Assembly: GCF_026625645.1 (NCBI RefSeq)
Contig: NZ_CP113056.1
Span: 2,145,001-2,209,000 of the forward strand
Reading direction: 5' to 3'
Source: Ancylobacter sp. SL191
GTDB lineage: Bacteria; Pseudomonadota; Alphaproteobacteria; Rhizobiales; Xanthobacteraceae
DNA length: 64,000 nt
Shown here: positions 16,130 to 24,755 of the stretch, in pieces
Numbering within the stretch: position 1 is the first letter of the stretch
How the letters are laid out: every line of letters begins with the position of its first letter
Made by a program: the position numbers and the translations under genes
The notes under the pieces: generated by a model
The model's database searches: none
The model's input: only the letters and a program-made list of their open reading frames with translations
Told to the model about the DNA's origin: nothing

Positions 16130-17740
16130 ATGATGGACGCCACAGGCCGCCCCGGTGCCGGGGAGCGGCAGACCGTGTCTCGCGAGATGCGAGCCTCCAG
16201 CGTCAGCAAGTCGTATGGCGCGACCGTCGCGCTCGAACATGCCGATATTGCGCTGAAGGCCGGCGAGGTTCATGCGCTGCTCGGCGAGAACGGGGCGGGC
16301 AAGTCCACTCTCGTGCGCATCTTCACTGGTGCGGTGATCCCCGATCGTGGCGAGATGCGGCTGCATGGCGAGACCTACGCGCCGCGTTCCATCATCGAGG
16401 CGCGCAAGCGCGAGGTCGCCACGGCCTTTCAGGAGTTGAGCCTCGTTCCCAATCTGAGCGTGGCGCAGAATTTCCTGCTTCCGGCGCTCGCCGGGCGCGG
16501 TTCGCCGCTGATCTCGCATCGCCACGTCATCGCCCGTGGCGCGGAAATCCTGGAACGCCACGGGCTCGTGCGGATCGATCCGGCGGCGCGCGTCGGCGAC
16601 CTGCCGCTCGCCGAGCGCCAGCGCATCGAGATCGCCCGCGCCATCGAGAATGCCGGCCGTGTGTTGATCCTCGACGAGCCAACCGCCTCGCTGGCCGAGA
16701 CGGACTGGCTGTTCGAACAAATTGGCAAGGCGCGGGCGCGGGGCGTCGCCATTCTCTACATTTCGCATAGGCTCGCCGAAGTGCGGGAAATCTGCTCGTC
16801 GGCGACCGTGCTGCGCAACGGTCGCTCCATCGACACGGTGAGCCTCGCCAGTGCCAGCGATGGCGACATTTTCGAGATGATGGTCGGTCACCGGGTCGAG
16901 CATGCGCGCCGGCCCGCGCGGGTGGCCGACCCGGCAAGCGCGCCGCGTCTTGCTGTCGAGAAACTGGTCGGTCATGGGCTGCGCGGGGTGAGCCTGCACC
17001 TCGGGGAGGGCGAGATCCTCGGCGTCGCCGCGCTGGAAGGCCAGGGCCAGCGCGGTCTGTTCCGCCTTCTGGCCGGGCTCGAGACGCCGGCCGGCGGCGT
17101 GATCCGCGTCGACGGAAAGGTGGCCGCCTATCGCAGCCCGCGCGCCGCGTTGCATTGCGGCTCAGGCATCAGCTATCTCCCGGAAGAACGCAAGACGGAA
17201 GGCATCCTCGCCGGCCTGTCGGCCGCCACCAATGTGGTTCTGCCCCTCCTGCGACGCGTGGGCCGGGCGGGTTTGATCGGCCGGCACGACGAGGAAAAGG
17301 CGGCACAGCCTTCGGCGCATCAGGTGGCGCTGAACGTGCGCTATCTCGGTTTCGCGATCGGCGACCTCTCCGGCGGCAATCAGCAAAAGGCGCTGATGGC
17401 GCGCACGCTGGCCACCGGCGCACGCACGCTGCTGCTGTTCGACCCCACGCGCGGCGTCGATGTCGGTACCAAGGAATCCATCTATGCCGCCATCCGCGCC
17501 TTCGCCGAGCGCGGCGGCTCGGTGCTGTTCTATTCCTCGGAACTGCCCGAGATCGTCCAATTGGCCGATCGCTGCCTCGTTCTTTATGGCGGGCAGGTGT
17601 TCCGCGATCTGGAAGGCGACGCCATCGCCGAACAGACGCTGGTGGCGGCGATGATCGGGCATGACCCGTGCGCGCCGGCCGGCCGCGCGCCCGTCTCCTT
17701 CGCCACCCCCGCTCACGCCGTCGCGGAGAATGCCCGATGA
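16130..17740 (+). CDS. Sugar ABC transporter, ATP-binding protein (RbsA/MglA type, two ATPase domains)
   Basis: A 536-residue duplicated ATPase. Domain 1 has Walker A GENGAGKST, a signature-region LPLAERQRIEIARA and Walker B VLILDEPTA. Domain 2 has a degenerate Walker A (EGQGQRG), LSGGNQQKALMARTL and LLFDPTRGVDVG, the usual asymmetry of ribose/galactose-class importers. The ATG at 16130 has GGGAGG seven bases upstream; the frame extends further to 16067 through the operators but is not used. It overlaps the first permease by ATGA. It energises import of an unknown sugar-like compound. Confidence 0.92.
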   Translation: MMDATGRPGAGERQTVSREMRASSVSKSYGATVALEHADIALKAGEVHALLGENGAGKSTLVRIFTGAVIPDRGEMRLHGETYAPRSIIEARKREVATAFQELSLVPNLSVAQNFLLPALAGRGSPLISHRHVIARGAEILERHGLVRIDPAARVGDLPLAERQRIEIARAIENAGRVLILDEPTASLAETDWLFEQIGKARARGVAILYISHRLAEVREICSSATVLRNGRSIDTVSLASASDGDIFEMMVGHRVEHARRPARVADPASAPRLAVEKLVGHGLRGVSLHLGEGEILGVAALEGQGQRGLFRLLAGLETPAGGVIRVDGKVAAYRSPRAALHCGSGISYLPEERKTEGILAGLSAATNVVLPLLRRVGRAGLIGRHDEEKAAQPSAHQVALNVRYLGFAIGDLSGGNQQKALMARTLATGARTLLLFDPTRGVDVGTKESIYAAIRAFAERGGSVLFYSSELPEIVQLADRCLVLYGGQVFRDLEGDAIAEQTLVAAMIGHDPCAPAGRAPVSFATPAHAVAENAR

Positions 17741-18753
17741 GCGACATTGCAACTGCGCGCGCCTCCCGTTCCGCGCCTCCCGTCGCCCGCTCCGGCCCGG
17801 CCCCGCGTCACCGGCTCTGGCGGCTGACGCATGGCGCCGGCCTGATCCTCGGCCTCTATGTGCTGCTCTATGCGCTTTACGCCTACCAGCAGCCGCGCGC
17901 TCTCGACACCTACGCCATCGCCGCGCTGATGAACAACACGGCCCCGCTGGCGCTCGCGGCGGCCGGGCAGACGCTGGTGGTGTTGAGCCGGGGCTTCGAC
18001 CTCTCGATCGCCGGTGTGATCTCGCTCACCAACGTCGTGCTGGCGGTCTATCCCCTGGAAGGGCCGGGCGGGGCGTTGCTTTCGCTGCTGGTCTGCCTCG
18101 CCATCGGCGGGGCCGTGGGGGCGGTGAATGGGTGGCTGGTGGCCTATCTCCGGCTCCAGTCCATCGCCGCCACGCTGGCGACCATGATCATCTGCCAGGG
18201 CATCGCGCTGGTGATCCTCAATGCGCCGGGCGGGGCGGTCTCCGACTGGATCGCCGACGAATTGACCGGTCGGCTGTGGGGCGTGGTGCCGGTTTCGGGG
18301 CTGGCGGTTGCCGTGGTGATCGGGCTGTGGCTGCTGGTGCGGCGCACCGATTACGGGGTCGCGCTCTACGCCATCGGCGCCGACGAGCCCGCCGCCGCGC
18401 TCTCGGGCGTCAATGTGCGGCGCACGCGCTTCCTCACTTTTGTCGCGGCCGGCATGCTGTACGGGGTCGCCGGGCTGATGCTGAGCGCGCAGACGGCGAC
18501 CGGCAATCCCAATTCCGGCACGCCGCTGCTGCTGCTCTCCTTCGCGGCCGTGGCGCTGGGCGGCACCTCGCTGAGCGGCGGACGCGGCGGGCTGTTCGCC
18601 TCGGTGATGGGAGCGGCGACGCTCACCCTGCTGCAGAAGGTGCTGTTCTCCAGCGGCGTCTCGTCCTTCTACACCGGCCTGTTCCAGGGCGTGGTGCTGA
18701 TCGTGGCCGTGGTCTTCAGCGGTCTGCTGACCCGGATCGGAGAGCGGAAATGA
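17737..18753 (+). CDS. Sugar ABC transporter permease 1 (RbsC-like)
   Basis: A 338-residue permease of the BPD_transp_2 family with about 8-10 membrane segments. The conserved stretch GQTLVVLSRGFDLSIAGVIS and the C-terminal ALGGTSLSGGRGGLFASVMGA are typical. It overlaps the ATPase gene upstream and the second permease downstream, each by ATGA. Two non-identical permeases imply a heterodimeric channel. Confidence 0.92.
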   Translation: MSDIATARASRSAPPVARSGPAPRHRLWRLTHGAGLILGLYVLLYALYAYQQPRALDTYAIAALMNNTAPLALAAAGQTLVVLSRGFDLSIAGVISLTNVVLAVYPLEGPGGALLSLLVCLAIGGAVGAVNGWLVAYLRLQSIAATLATMIICQGIALVILNAPGGAVSDWIADELTGRLWGVVPVSGLAVAVVIGLWLLVRRTDYGVALYAIGADEPAAALSGVNVRRTRFLTFVAAGMLYGVAGLMLSAQTATGNPNSGTPLLLLSFAAVALGGTSLSGGRGGLFASVMGAATLTLLQKVLFSSGVSSFYTGLFQGVVLIVAVVFSGLLTRIGERK

Positions 18754-19775
18754 CGGTCATGAACGAGAATCCGATCTCGCAGGCCCGCTTCCAGCAGAAC
18801 GGCGACACGCGGCGCAGCGCGCGCATCAGCGCCGAGACGGTGAGCACCCTCGCTGTGGCGATCCTGTGCGTCGTCCTTCTGGTCGGCGCGCGCTTCATTA
18901 GCCCCTCGCTGGGCTCCTGGTCGCAGGTGGAGACAGTATTGGTGCTGGGCTCGTTCCTGGTGGTGCTGTCCTTCGGGCAGGGACTGGTCATCCTCACCGG
19001 CGGGCTCGATCTGTCGCTGCCGGCGGTAGCCACGTTGAGCGGCATCCTCGCGACCAATTGGGTGGGCGCCAGCGATCCCGGCGCCTGGTATCTGCTGCCG
19101 CTGGTGCTGCTGGTCTGCGGAGGCGTCGGCTTCCTTTCCGCCGCCGGCATCGTCTGGCTGAAGGTGCCGCCCTTCATCATGACGCTGGCGATGTCGATCA
19201 TCGTGTCCTCGCTGCTGCTGGGCTACACCAAGGGCACGCCGCGCGGCGCCTCTCCTGACGCGGCGGTGGCGCTGATGAAGGGCCATCTCCTCGGGCTTCC
19301 GGCGCCCGTCTTGTTCCTTGTCGTCTTCGTGCTGCTGGGGTGGCTGTTCCAGAGCCGCTCGATCTATGGGCGCTATCTCTATGCCATCGGCACCAATGTG
19401 GAGGCGGCGCGCATTGCCGGCGCTCCGGTTACGGCGATGCGCATCCTGCCCTATGTGGTCAGCGCGATGAGCGCTGGCTTCGCCGGCCTGATGCTGGTGG
19501 GCTATTCCAGCGGCGCCACGCTGCGCATGGGCGACAGCTACCTGTTGCCGTCCATCGCGGCGGTGGTGATCGGCGGCTCCTCCATCCTGGGCGGGCGCGG
19601 CACGTTTCTCGGCACGGTGGGCGGGGCGATCCTGCTGACCACGCTCGGCACCATCATCTCTGCCGTCGGCCTCGAATTCGGCCTGCGCACCATCATTGAA
19701 GGCGCCATCGTGCTGGTAGCGCTGCTGCTCCTGCGCGAGGAGCTTTTCCAGAAACTCGGCTCTCTCTGGCGTTAA
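18750..19775 (+). CDS. Sugar ABC transporter permease 2 (RbsC-like)
   Basis: A 341-residue paralogue of permease 1, with the matching motifs GQGLVILTGGLDLSLPAVAT and VVIGGSSILGGRGTFLG. Its N-terminal 30 residues are polar and cytoplasmic. The start ATG at 18750 overlaps the preceding stop. A much longer open frame that enters from within the ATPase gene is not the true start. Confidence 0.92.
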   Translation: MTVMNENPISQARFQQNGDTRRSARISAETVSTLAVAILCVVLLVGARFISPSLGSWSQVETVLVLGSFLVVLSFGQGLVILTGGLDLSLPAVATLSGILATNWVGASDPGAWYLLPLVLLVCGGVGFLSAAGIVWLKVPPFIMTLAMSIIVSSLLLGYTKGTPRGASPDAAVALMKGHLLGLPAPVLFLVVFVLLGWLFQSRSIYGRYLYAIGTNVEAARIAGAPVTAMRILPYVVSAMSAGFAGLMLVGYSSGATLRMGDSYLLPSIAAVVIGGSSILGGRGTFLGTVGGAILLTTLGTIISAVGLEFGLRTIIEGAIVLVALLLLREELFQKLGSLWR

Positions 19776-19831
19776 GCCCGAGCAAGCGAGACGAACGACA
19801 AGAACACGCAAGATACCAGGAGGAAACGACG

Positions 19832-21055
19832 ATGATATCGACGCTGCTCAAGACCGCGACCGCCGCGCTGTTGCTTGGGGCGACCTGCATGGCGGCCATC
19901 CAGCCGGCACAGGCCGCGCCTCCCAAGGACGGAAAGAAGTACAAAATCTATCTCAGCCTCAGCTATTCGGGTAATGCCTGGCAGTCCGAGGCCGCCAATA
20001 TCGTCAAGGCGCTGGCGGCGACGCCGCCCTATAACGACATTGTCGAGTTGAAGGAGGTCATCTCCGGCGCCGACCCGCAGGCGCAGATCTCCGCCTATGA
20101 GAGCATGATCGACGCTGGCGCGGATGGCATTGTCAGCTTCCCGATTTCCGCCACCGCGCTCAACCGCACCATCAAGCGCGGCTGCGAGCAGGGCGTGCTG
20201 TTCTTCATGTACGACGCCACCGTGACCGAGAGCTGCGCCTATAACGTCAGCTATCTGTCCTCCGGCTTCGGCGAGAACTCGGCGCAGGCGCTGGTCAATG
20301 CGCTCGGTGGCAAGGGCAAGATCTTCCTGTCGCGCGGCGTGCCCGGCAACTCGGTCGACCAGCGCCACACCGATGGTGCCAAGCACATCTTTGCCAAATA
20401 TCCCGGCATTGAGGTGGTGTCCGAATATTACTCGTTCTGGGATGACCGCACGACGCAGCAAGAGACCGCCAAGGCTCTTGCTGCGCACCCCGATGTCCAG
20501 GGCATCTGGGCGCAGGCCGGCGAATACGGCGCCATCCAGGCGCTGCTCGACAAGGGCGGCAATCTCGTGCCGGTCACGGGCGAGAACTCCAATGGTTTCC
20601 GCCTCGCCCTCGCCGACCCGGCGATGCAGGCGAAGGGGCTGACCGGCGTCTCGGCCGGCTCGCCGCCGGCGCAGTCGGGCTATGCCTTCAAGCTGATGAT
20701 GGAAATCCTCACCGGCAAGCGGGAGCTCAAGCCGACAAATATCGAATACCCGCTGCCTTGGGTTCCCGCCGATAAGGTCAAGCTGTGCGCGGGTGAAAAA
20801 TTCGAGAACGGCTGCAACGTCTTCCCGAAGGATCGCGTGCCGTCCTCCTTTGTCACCGAAGTCCTGAATCCGGTACTGCTGCCTGAGCTGAACATCGACT
20901 CGGCCCTGAACGGCACCCCGGTGAAGGGCGCGACCATCCAGCCGCTGCCGGCCGAGATCGTGAAGGCCGCCAATGAGCCGGGCATCAACTGCGGGCGCTG
21001 CGAGGCGGCCAAGGATCAGTACAAGCTCACCAAGGTTGCGCCGACAGTGAACTGA
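19832..21055 (+). CDS. Sugar ABC transporter substrate-binding protein
   Basis: A 407-residue periplasmic binding protein of the ribose/galactose class (Peripla_BP_4). The signal peptide ends at IQPAQA (residue 28). The fold-typical segments GADPQAQISAYESMIDAGAD and GVPGNSVDQRHTDGAK are present. It is longer than RbsB (about 300): a C-terminal extension with Cys residues (KLCAGEKFENGCNVF, INCGRCEAAK) suggests one or two periplasmic disulfides. A strong GGAGGAAAC site precedes the ATG. Ligand unknown. Confidence 0.9.
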   Translation: MISTLLKTATAALLLGATCMAAIQPAQAAPPKDGKKYKIYLSLSYSGNAWQSEAANIVKALAATPPYNDIVELKEVISGADPQAQISAYESMIDAGADGIVSFPISATALNRTIKRGCEQGVLFFMYDATVTESCAYNVSYLSSGFGENSAQALVNALGGKGKIFLSRGVPGNSVDQRHTDGAKHIFAKYPGIEVVSEYYSFWDDRTTQQETAKALAAHPDVQGIWAQAGEYGAIQALLDKGGNLVPVTGENSNGFRLALADPAMQAKGLTGVSAGSPPAQSGYAFKLMMEILTGKRELKPTNIEYPLPWVPADKVKLCAGEKFENGCNVFPKDRVPSSFVTEVLNPVLLPELNIDSALNGTPVKGATIQPLPAEIVKAANEPGINCGRCEAAKDQYKLTKVAPTVN

Positions 21056-21077
21056 GGCGGCCGCAACGGAAGGATCT

Positions 21078-21105
21078 CTGCCCGGCGCCGACAGGTGCCG
21101 GGCAG
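21078..21105 (+). other. Strong intercistronic hairpin after the binding-protein gene
   Basis: CTGCCCGGC (21078-21086) pairs with GCCGGGCAG (21097-21105); three further pairs, one a G-T wobble, extend the stem to 12 around a GACA loop. There is no T-run, so it is probably an mRNA-stabilising or attenuating structure that would keep binding-protein expression above that of the downstream genes. Confidence 0.65.
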
Positions 21106-21214
21106 CCCAGGACGCCCGAACAGGGTGGCGCGGCATGCTGGTTACGGACGAAACTGCTTTCCTGCCATAGCGGAATGACAGGAGCGCCAGCAATGGCGAG
21201 ACGGGAGACATGCC

Positions 21215-22258
21215 TTGAGCGACGCACAACGAGATAAGGGACGACGGGTGACCGTGAAGGACCTCGCACGCGATCTCGGCATGTCGGTCTCGACGGTTTC
21301 GCGCGCCTTCTACCCGGACGCGGTTGTCGCCTCGGAGACGCGCCGGCTGGTGCTGGAGCGCGCCACCGCGCTCGGCTACCGCCCCAATCCCTTCGCCCAG
21401 AGTCTGATCACCAAGAAGACCCAGATCGTCGGCATGGTGGTCGCCGACCTGACGAACCCGTTCTATCCCGAAGTCATGACCGAGATGACGGCGATGCTGC
21501 AGGAGGCCGGCATGAATGTGATGCTCGCCGCCGCCAACCAGCCGGAGAAGATCGACGATGCGGTTGACCTCCTGCTGACCTATCAGCCTGACCTCGTGAT
21601 CGTGCTTGCCGCCAACATGGCCTCGCATGCCCGCGAGAAATGCGAGGGCGCCGGGGCGCCGTGCATCTTCTTCAATCGCCTCTCCGCGGACGGTCTTGGC
21701 TTCGGCGTGACCTGCGACAACGAGGCGGGTGGCCGGTTGGTCGCCGATCACCTCATCGATAGTGGCCACCGGCATCTCGCCTATGTATCGGCCTTTCCCG
21801 GCGCCTCCACCAATGTGGAGCGCGGCAAAGGATTCAGCAGCCGGGCGGTGGAGCGGGGCTTCGCGCCGCCCGTCGTGATCGAGGCCGGTCGCTTCAGCTA
21901 CGAGGCCGGCTATGCCGCCGGGCTCGATGCGGCGAAGGCAGGGCGCCCACTCGACGGCGTGTTTTGCGCCAACGACATCGTCGCCATCGGCTTCATCGCC
22001 GGGGTGCAGGAGAGTCGCCGGTTTCGTGTGCCGGACGACATCTCGGTCGTCGGCTTCGACGATATCACCATGGCGGGCTGGCCTTCGCACCTGCTGACGA
22101 CGGTGGCGCAGCCGCTGGACGGGATGATGGCAGCGACCGTCAGCCTCGCCCGTGAACTCGCCGTCGACCGCAGGCAGGATCCGCACATTCTGCGCCTGCC
22201 GCCCGGCGAACTGATTGAGCGAAACACGACGCGCAAGCGGGATGGAGGGGCCAGATGA
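21215..22258 (+). CDS. LacI-family transcriptional repressor
   Basis: A 347-residue repressor. The helix-turn-helix TVKDLARDLGMSVSTVSRAF and hinge (YRPNPFAQSLITKKT) are complete and followed by a sugar-binding-protein-like effector domain (IVGMVVADLTNPFYPEVM; NDIVAIGFI; VVGFDDITMAGW). The start appears to be a TTG at 21215, with GGGAG eight bases upstream; nearby ATGs are out of frame. It sits inside the operon between the transporter and enzyme genes and should bind the tandem GAGAACGTTCTC sites at 16069-16093. Confidence 0.9.
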   Translation: MSDAQRDKGRRVTVKDLARDLGMSVSTVSRAFYPDAVVASETRRLVLERATALGYRPNPFAQSLITKKTQIVGMVVADLTNPFYPEVMTEMTAMLQEAGMNVMLAAANQPEKIDDAVDLLLTYQPDLVIVLAANMASHAREKCEGAGAPCIFFNRLSADGLGFGVTCDNEAGGRLVADHLIDSGHRHLAYVSAFPGASTNVERGKGFSSRAVERGFAPPVVIEAGRFSYEAGYAAGLDAAKAGRPLDGVFCANDIVAIGFIAGVQESRRFRVPDDISVVGFDDITMAGWPSHLLTTVAQPLDGMMAATVSLARELAVDRRQDPHILRLPPGELIERNTTRKRDGGAR

Positions 22259-22809
22259 CGATGCAGCGACGCGTTCTTTTCGATCGCTTGACGACGGTGC
22301 ACCGCCCCGACTGCGCTTTCTTTGCCGACGGTCCGCTGCCGATGCCGGTCGCCGGGCCGGACGATCTGGCCCCCTTGCTCGGCTCGGATCAGGCGGCCCG
22401 TTATGCCGATGCGTGTCGCCCGGTCTTCGAAGATCTGCGCCGGGTCGTCGGCCAACTCGCGGGGCTCATGATTCTAGCCCAGCTCACCCAATCGTCCGAG
22501 GTGGCCGGCCTCGACGAGCTCGCGAGCTGCCGACGGCGCTGGGCTGAGGCGGGCGAACGGATCAAGACGTTGGCTGCCCCGGACGCGCTCGCCCCGCACC
22601 GGGCGCAGATCGAGGCCGCGCATGCTTTTTCTGGCCTTGCGCTGGGAAGGTTCTCTGAGCTGCGTCCGCGCGGCGACAACGAGGCCGCCTTCGACACCAT
22701 CTCGCGCCATGTGCGCCGGGCCTACGCGCATCTCAGCGCGGCTACCGCCGAAAAGGCCGGGCTCGCCATGGTGGACCTGTCCCATGCCTGTTGCTCCTGC
22801 GGGCACTGA
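22255..22809 (+). CDS. Uncharacterised 184-residue protein in the sugar operon
   Basis: I do not recognise this protein. It overlaps the LacI stop by ATGA and is followed 48 bases later by the hydrolase gene, so it is clearly part of the operon. It looks mostly alpha-helical (VFEDLRRVVGQLAGLMILAQ, HVRRAYAHLSAATAEKAG) and ends in a cysteine-rich tail, HACCSCGH, which could bind metal. There is no signal peptide or membrane segment. A role as a helper to the neighbouring metallo-hydrolase or as a ligand sensor is only a guess. Confidence 0.7.
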   Translation: MTMQRRVLFDRLTTVHRPDCAFFADGPLPMPVAGPDDLAPLLGSDQAARYADACRPVFEDLRRVVGQLAGLMILAQLTQSSEVAGLDELASCRRRWAEAGERIKTLAAPDALAPHRAQIEAAHAFSGLALGRFSELRPRGDNEAAFDTISRHVRRAYAHLSAATAEKAGLAMVDLSHACCSCGH

Positions 22810-22857
22810 ACCGCCCGCCGGAAGAAAGACAAAAGAACCAAAGGAAGGAAACGAGCC

Positions 22858-23748
22858 ATGTCCGACTATTCGATCTGGGTGTGCGAATATTCCTATGTGA
22901 AGAACTACCACAAGAGCGGCGTGCTCTATGGGGCGCACAACCAGGGTTTCGTGAAGCTTCCCTATTGCTACGTCGTCATCAAGGGCCGCGATCATGTGGC
23001 CATGGTCGATGTCGGCTATAACGACAAGGACTATGGCAAGCTTCTGGGTGATCGCTTCGGCGTGGAGAACTGGCGCAACCCCACAACGGTTCTGGCCGAA
23101 GTCGGCGTGAAGCCGGAGGATGTGGATACCTGTTTCATCACACATGCGCATTTCGACCATTTCGGCAATGTCGAGGACTTCCCGAACGCTAAGTTCTACA
23201 TTCAGGAGCGCGAGATCGCGAAATGGGTCTGGGCGATGTCGCTGCCCGATCGCCTGCGCTGGATGATGGTGGCGGTCGATCCCGGCGACATTGTTCGCGG
23301 TGCCGATCTCGCCCGGCAGAAGCGTCTCGTCACGGTCAACGGCGCCTTGAGCGACGTGCTGCCCGGCATCGATCTGCACGCGGCTGATGACAGCCACACC
23401 TGGGGCTCCATGTGGGTCACGGTACGCAATGACGGACAGGAGCAGTCGCAGGACACCTGGGTACTCGCGGGCGATCTCGTCTATGTCTTCGAAAACATTC
23501 ACGGCCCTGGGGCGGCCGTCGATGAGAAGGAAGTTTATACGCCAGTGGGTCTTGCCGTTGGCAGCCAGGCAAATCTCGTGCTCGCCACCGAGGCGATGAT
23601 GAAGCAGGTCAACTACGATTCGCACCGCGTCATCCCGGTGCATGAGGAGCGCCTGCGCGATACTTTTCCCTCGCGCATCACCCGGGAAGGTCTGCGGATC
23701 ACCGAGATCTGCCTTGCCGACGGCGAAACCTCGAAGGTGTCGGCATGA
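22858..23748 (+). CDS. Metallo-beta-lactamase-fold hydrolase (lactonase-like)
   Basis: A 296-residue MBL-fold enzyme with the dinuclear-metal motif HAHFDHFGN (about residue 96) and later metal-ligand candidates (VLAGDLVYVFEN, RVIPVHEE). The layout is that of AHL-lactonase/AttM-like hydrolases. In this catabolic operon a sugar-lactone or ester hydrolase is a better guess than quorum quenching. It overlaps the next gene by ATGA and has an AAGGAAGG-type ribosome site. Confidence 0.84.
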   Translation: MSDYSIWVCEYSYVKNYHKSGVLYGAHNQGFVKLPYCYVVIKGRDHVAMVDVGYNDKDYGKLLGDRFGVENWRNPTTVLAEVGVKPEDVDTCFITHAHFDHFGNVEDFPNAKFYIQEREIAKWVWAMSLPDRLRWMMVAVDPGDIVRGADLARQKRLVTVNGALSDVLPGIDLHAADDSHTWGSMWVTVRNDGQEQSQDTWVLAGDLVYVFENIHGPGAAVDEKEVYTPVGLAVGSQANLVLATEAMMKQVNYDSHRVIPVHEERLRDTFPSRITREGLRITEICLADGETSKVSA

Positions 23749-24701
23749 CGCGCCCGGCACCTGCCACGGCTCGTATCATCGCCATCATAGGTGCGGGTTT
23801 GGTCGGTTCTGGCTGGGCGCTGGTGTTTGCCCGCGCCGGGTTGCGGGTGCAGGTCTACGATCCCGCGCCCGAAGTCCGCGCCCGTATCCTGCCCTGGGCG
23901 CGGGAGAGCGCGACCGCACTGGCCGATGCCGGGCTCATGGAGGATGTCGCGGCTGTGATCGGCCGTCTGCATGTGGTCGACACGCTCGAGGCGGCGCTCG
24001 ACGGCGCCACCTATGTGCAGGAATCGGTCTTCGAGCGCGTGGAGGTGAAGACCGACATATGCCGCGCCATCGATGCCGTCATGGCGCCGAATGCCATTGT
24101 CGGTTCTTCGTCCTCGGGCATCCCTGCCTCGCGCTTTACCGAGGGGTGCGCCCGTCGCGGGCGCTTCCTGATCGCTCATCCGGTCAACCCGCCGCATCTT
24201 GCCCCGGTGGTCGAGCTGGTTCCGGCGCCCTGGACGGATGCCGCGGCGCTCGCCGACGTGCGCGAACTGATGCAGACGGTCGGGCAGGTGCCGGTGACGC
24301 TCGCCCGCGAGATCGACGGCTTCATCCTGAATCGCCTTCAGGGTGCGCTGCTGAACGAGGCCTGGGCTCTCTATGACGAGGGTTATGCCGGCCTCGCCGA
24401 CATCGACGCCACCATTGCGCATGGTCTCGGGCTGCGCTGGGCGTTCATGGGGCCATTCGAGACCATCGACCTCAACGCGCCAGGTGGCATTGTCGACTAT
24501 GCCGCCCGGCTTGGCGGCATGTACCATGCCATGGCGCAGAGCCGCCCGCCCCAACCTTGGCCGGAAGACACCATCCGCCGCGCCGGCGAAGAGCGCCGCG
24601 CGGCGCTTCCGGAAGCCGAGCTCGCGGCCCGCCGCGCCTGGCGTGACAAAGCGCTCACCGGCCTCGCTGCCTTCAAGAAGGCTAGTGGGCTCGCTCCCTA
24701 G
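23745..24701 (+). CDS. 3-hydroxyacyl-CoA-dehydrogenase-fold enzyme, lambda-crystallin / L-gulonate 3-dehydrogenase-like
   Basis: A 318-residue NAD-dependent dehydrogenase. The Rossmann motif is IGAGLVGSGWALVFARAG. The HPVNPP and LVELVPAP segments, FILNRLQGALLNEAW, GLGLRWAFMGPFETIDLN and a LAARRAWRDK tail follow mammalian CRYL1 (L-gulonate 3-dehydrogenase) more closely than true fatty-acid FadB enzymes. It most likely oxidises a 3-hydroxy group of a sugar acid. L-carnitine dehydrogenase is the main alternative. It lies between the hydrolase and the HisD-like gene. Confidence 0.8.
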   Translation: MTRPAPATARIIAIIGAGLVGSGWALVFARAGLRVQVYDPAPEVRARILPWARESATALADAGLMEDVAAVIGRLHVVDTLEAALDGATYVQESVFERVEVKTDICRAIDAVMAPNAIVGSSSSGIPASRFTEGCARRGRFLIAHPVNPPHLAPVVELVPAPWTDAAALADVRELMQTVGQVPVTLAREIDGFILNRLQGALLNEAWALYDEGYAGLADIDATIAHGLGLRWAFMGPFETIDLNAPGGIVDYAARLGGMYHAMAQSRPPQPWPEDTIRRAGEERRAALPEAELAARRAWRDKALTGLAAFKKASGLAP

Positions 24702-24755
24702 CACCCGCCGCCTCTTCCCGCCTTCGCGACACATTTAAACGTAAGGACCAGTACC

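Noticed and set aside
17661..19775. 704-codon plus-strand frame that would fuse an N-terminal extension to permease 2
   Set aside because: The first 360 codons overlap permease 1 in another frame and are Arg-rich nonsense; the real start at 18750 overlaps the previous stop by ATGA and fits the family.
19772..22186. 804-codon open frame on the minus strand
   Set aside because: It lies opposite the binding-protein and LacI genes, which have clear families, signal peptide and ribosome sites. High GC makes long antisense frames common; its protein is Arg/His/Gly-rich without any family motif.
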